From CAIVAT01 sp964387205 (GTDB lineage Bacteria > Bacteroidota > Bacteroidia > Bacteroidales > FEN-979): a stretch of DNA of 5,962 nt. The notes under the pieces are model-generated. The model was not told where the DNA came from. It searched no databases and saw only the letters and a list, made by a program, of their open reading frames with translations. Below, one piece after another: positions 5,557 to 5,962 of the stretch (position 1 is its first letter; each line of letters opens with the position of its first letter). The stretch is taken from positions 1 to 5,962 of the forward strand of contig CAYLVY010000184.1 of assembly GCA_964387205.1 (NCBI GenBank), in the 5' to 3' direction. The translations under genes and the position numbers were made by a program.

Positions 5557-5962
5557 ATGGCAAAAGCCGTCGAACGGTGTTCCTTTTGCGGACGCGAGAA
5601 GAAAGAGACACTTCTCCTTATTTCGGGAATAGACGCAAATATATGCGATTCCTGCATTGAACAGGCCAAAACTATCCTGGAAGAGGAGTTCGGAAAGATC
5701 AAAAGCCGCAAGAAATCATCCGAAATGAAACTGATGAAACCGGTGGAGATCAAAGCCTATCTCGACCGCTATGTCATTGGCCAAGAAGAAGCAAAAAAAG
5801 TGATCTCTGTTGCGGTTTATAACCACTACAAACGTATTCAGCACGCCGCCTCTGTGAGAGAGGAGGAGGTGGAGATCGAAAAATCCAATATTGTGGTGGT
5901 CGGAGAAACCGGGACCGGGAAGACGCTGCTGGCAAGAACCGTTGCCAAAATGCTCAATGTCC
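5557..5962 (+). CDS. clpX: ATP-dependent Clp protease ATP-binding subunit ClpX (5' part)
   Basis: AAA+ unfoldase that recognises tagged or damaged proteins and threads them into ClpP. Only the first 135 codons are in the window; the frame is open at the right edge. The N-terminal C4 zinc-binding domain used for dimerisation and adaptor/substrate binding has Cys8-x2-Cys11 and Cys30-x2-Cys33. The linker leads to the AAA+ entry segment RYVIGQEEAKK (71-81, VIGQ type) and the Walker A loop GETGTGKT (116-123), where Glu replaces the Pro found in E. coli GPTGSGKT; this form occurs in Bacteroidota. Walker B, sensor and pore-loop motifs lie beyond the edge. The ATG comes three bases after the clpP stop, so it is co-transcribed; no Shine-Dalgarno, only an A-rich upstream stretch. 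Confidence 0.98.
   Translation, partial: MAKAVERCSFCGREKKETLLLISGIDANICDSCIEQAKTILEEEFGKIKSRKKSSEMKLMKPVEIKAYLDRYVIGQEEAKKVISVAVYNHYKRIQHAASVREEEVEIEKSNIVVVGETGTGKTLLARTVAKMLNV

Overview
The window looks like chromosomal core sequence from a Bacteroidota, probably Bacteroidales-like, bacterium. The reasons are matches to the phylum's -7 promoter consensus TAnnTTTG (one with a TTTG -33 box 19 bases upstream), no Shine-Dalgarno sequences ahead of the genes, a DUF5723-type outer-membrane protein, a ClpX Walker A reading GETGTGKT, and the gene order tig-clpP-clpX. A 30-base N run (3593-3622) marks a draft or metagenome-derived assembly.

Layout. Bases 1-170 hold no gene I can support, only an inverted repeat and a candidate plus-strand -7 box. 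A complete tRNA-His(GTG) unit lies on the minus strand: promoter 290-320, tRNA 202-276, intrinsic terminator 173-198. Divergent from it is an OppC/DppC-type ABC permease (336-1439, +, TTG start) with no visible partner genes. It converges on a DUF5723-like outer-membrane protein (1436-2926, -), and the two stop codons overlap. That gene is divergent from tpx, a thiol peroxidase (2990-3487, +). A tRNA-Leu(TAG) follows at 3539 and is cut by the assembly gap. After the gap comes a tight plus-strand operon: tig (3626-4882), clpP (4882-5553) and the start of clpX (5557 to the window end).

How the genes work together. Trigger factor meets nascent chains at the ribosome, and ClpP with ClpX forms the ATP-dependent degradation machine, so folding and turnover are co-expressed. 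The tig/clpP junction is TAATG (one shared base) and only three bases separate clpP from clpX.

The most interesting feature is the trigger factor. It keeps the ribosome-binding signature and the C-terminal chaperone region, but the peptidyl-prolyl isomerase domain appears to be replaced by an Ala/Glu/Pro-rich linker of about 25 residues. It also ends in a 48-residue tail with 16 histidines, reminiscent of the metal-binding tail of SlyD. Everything else looks like ordinary housekeeping content.
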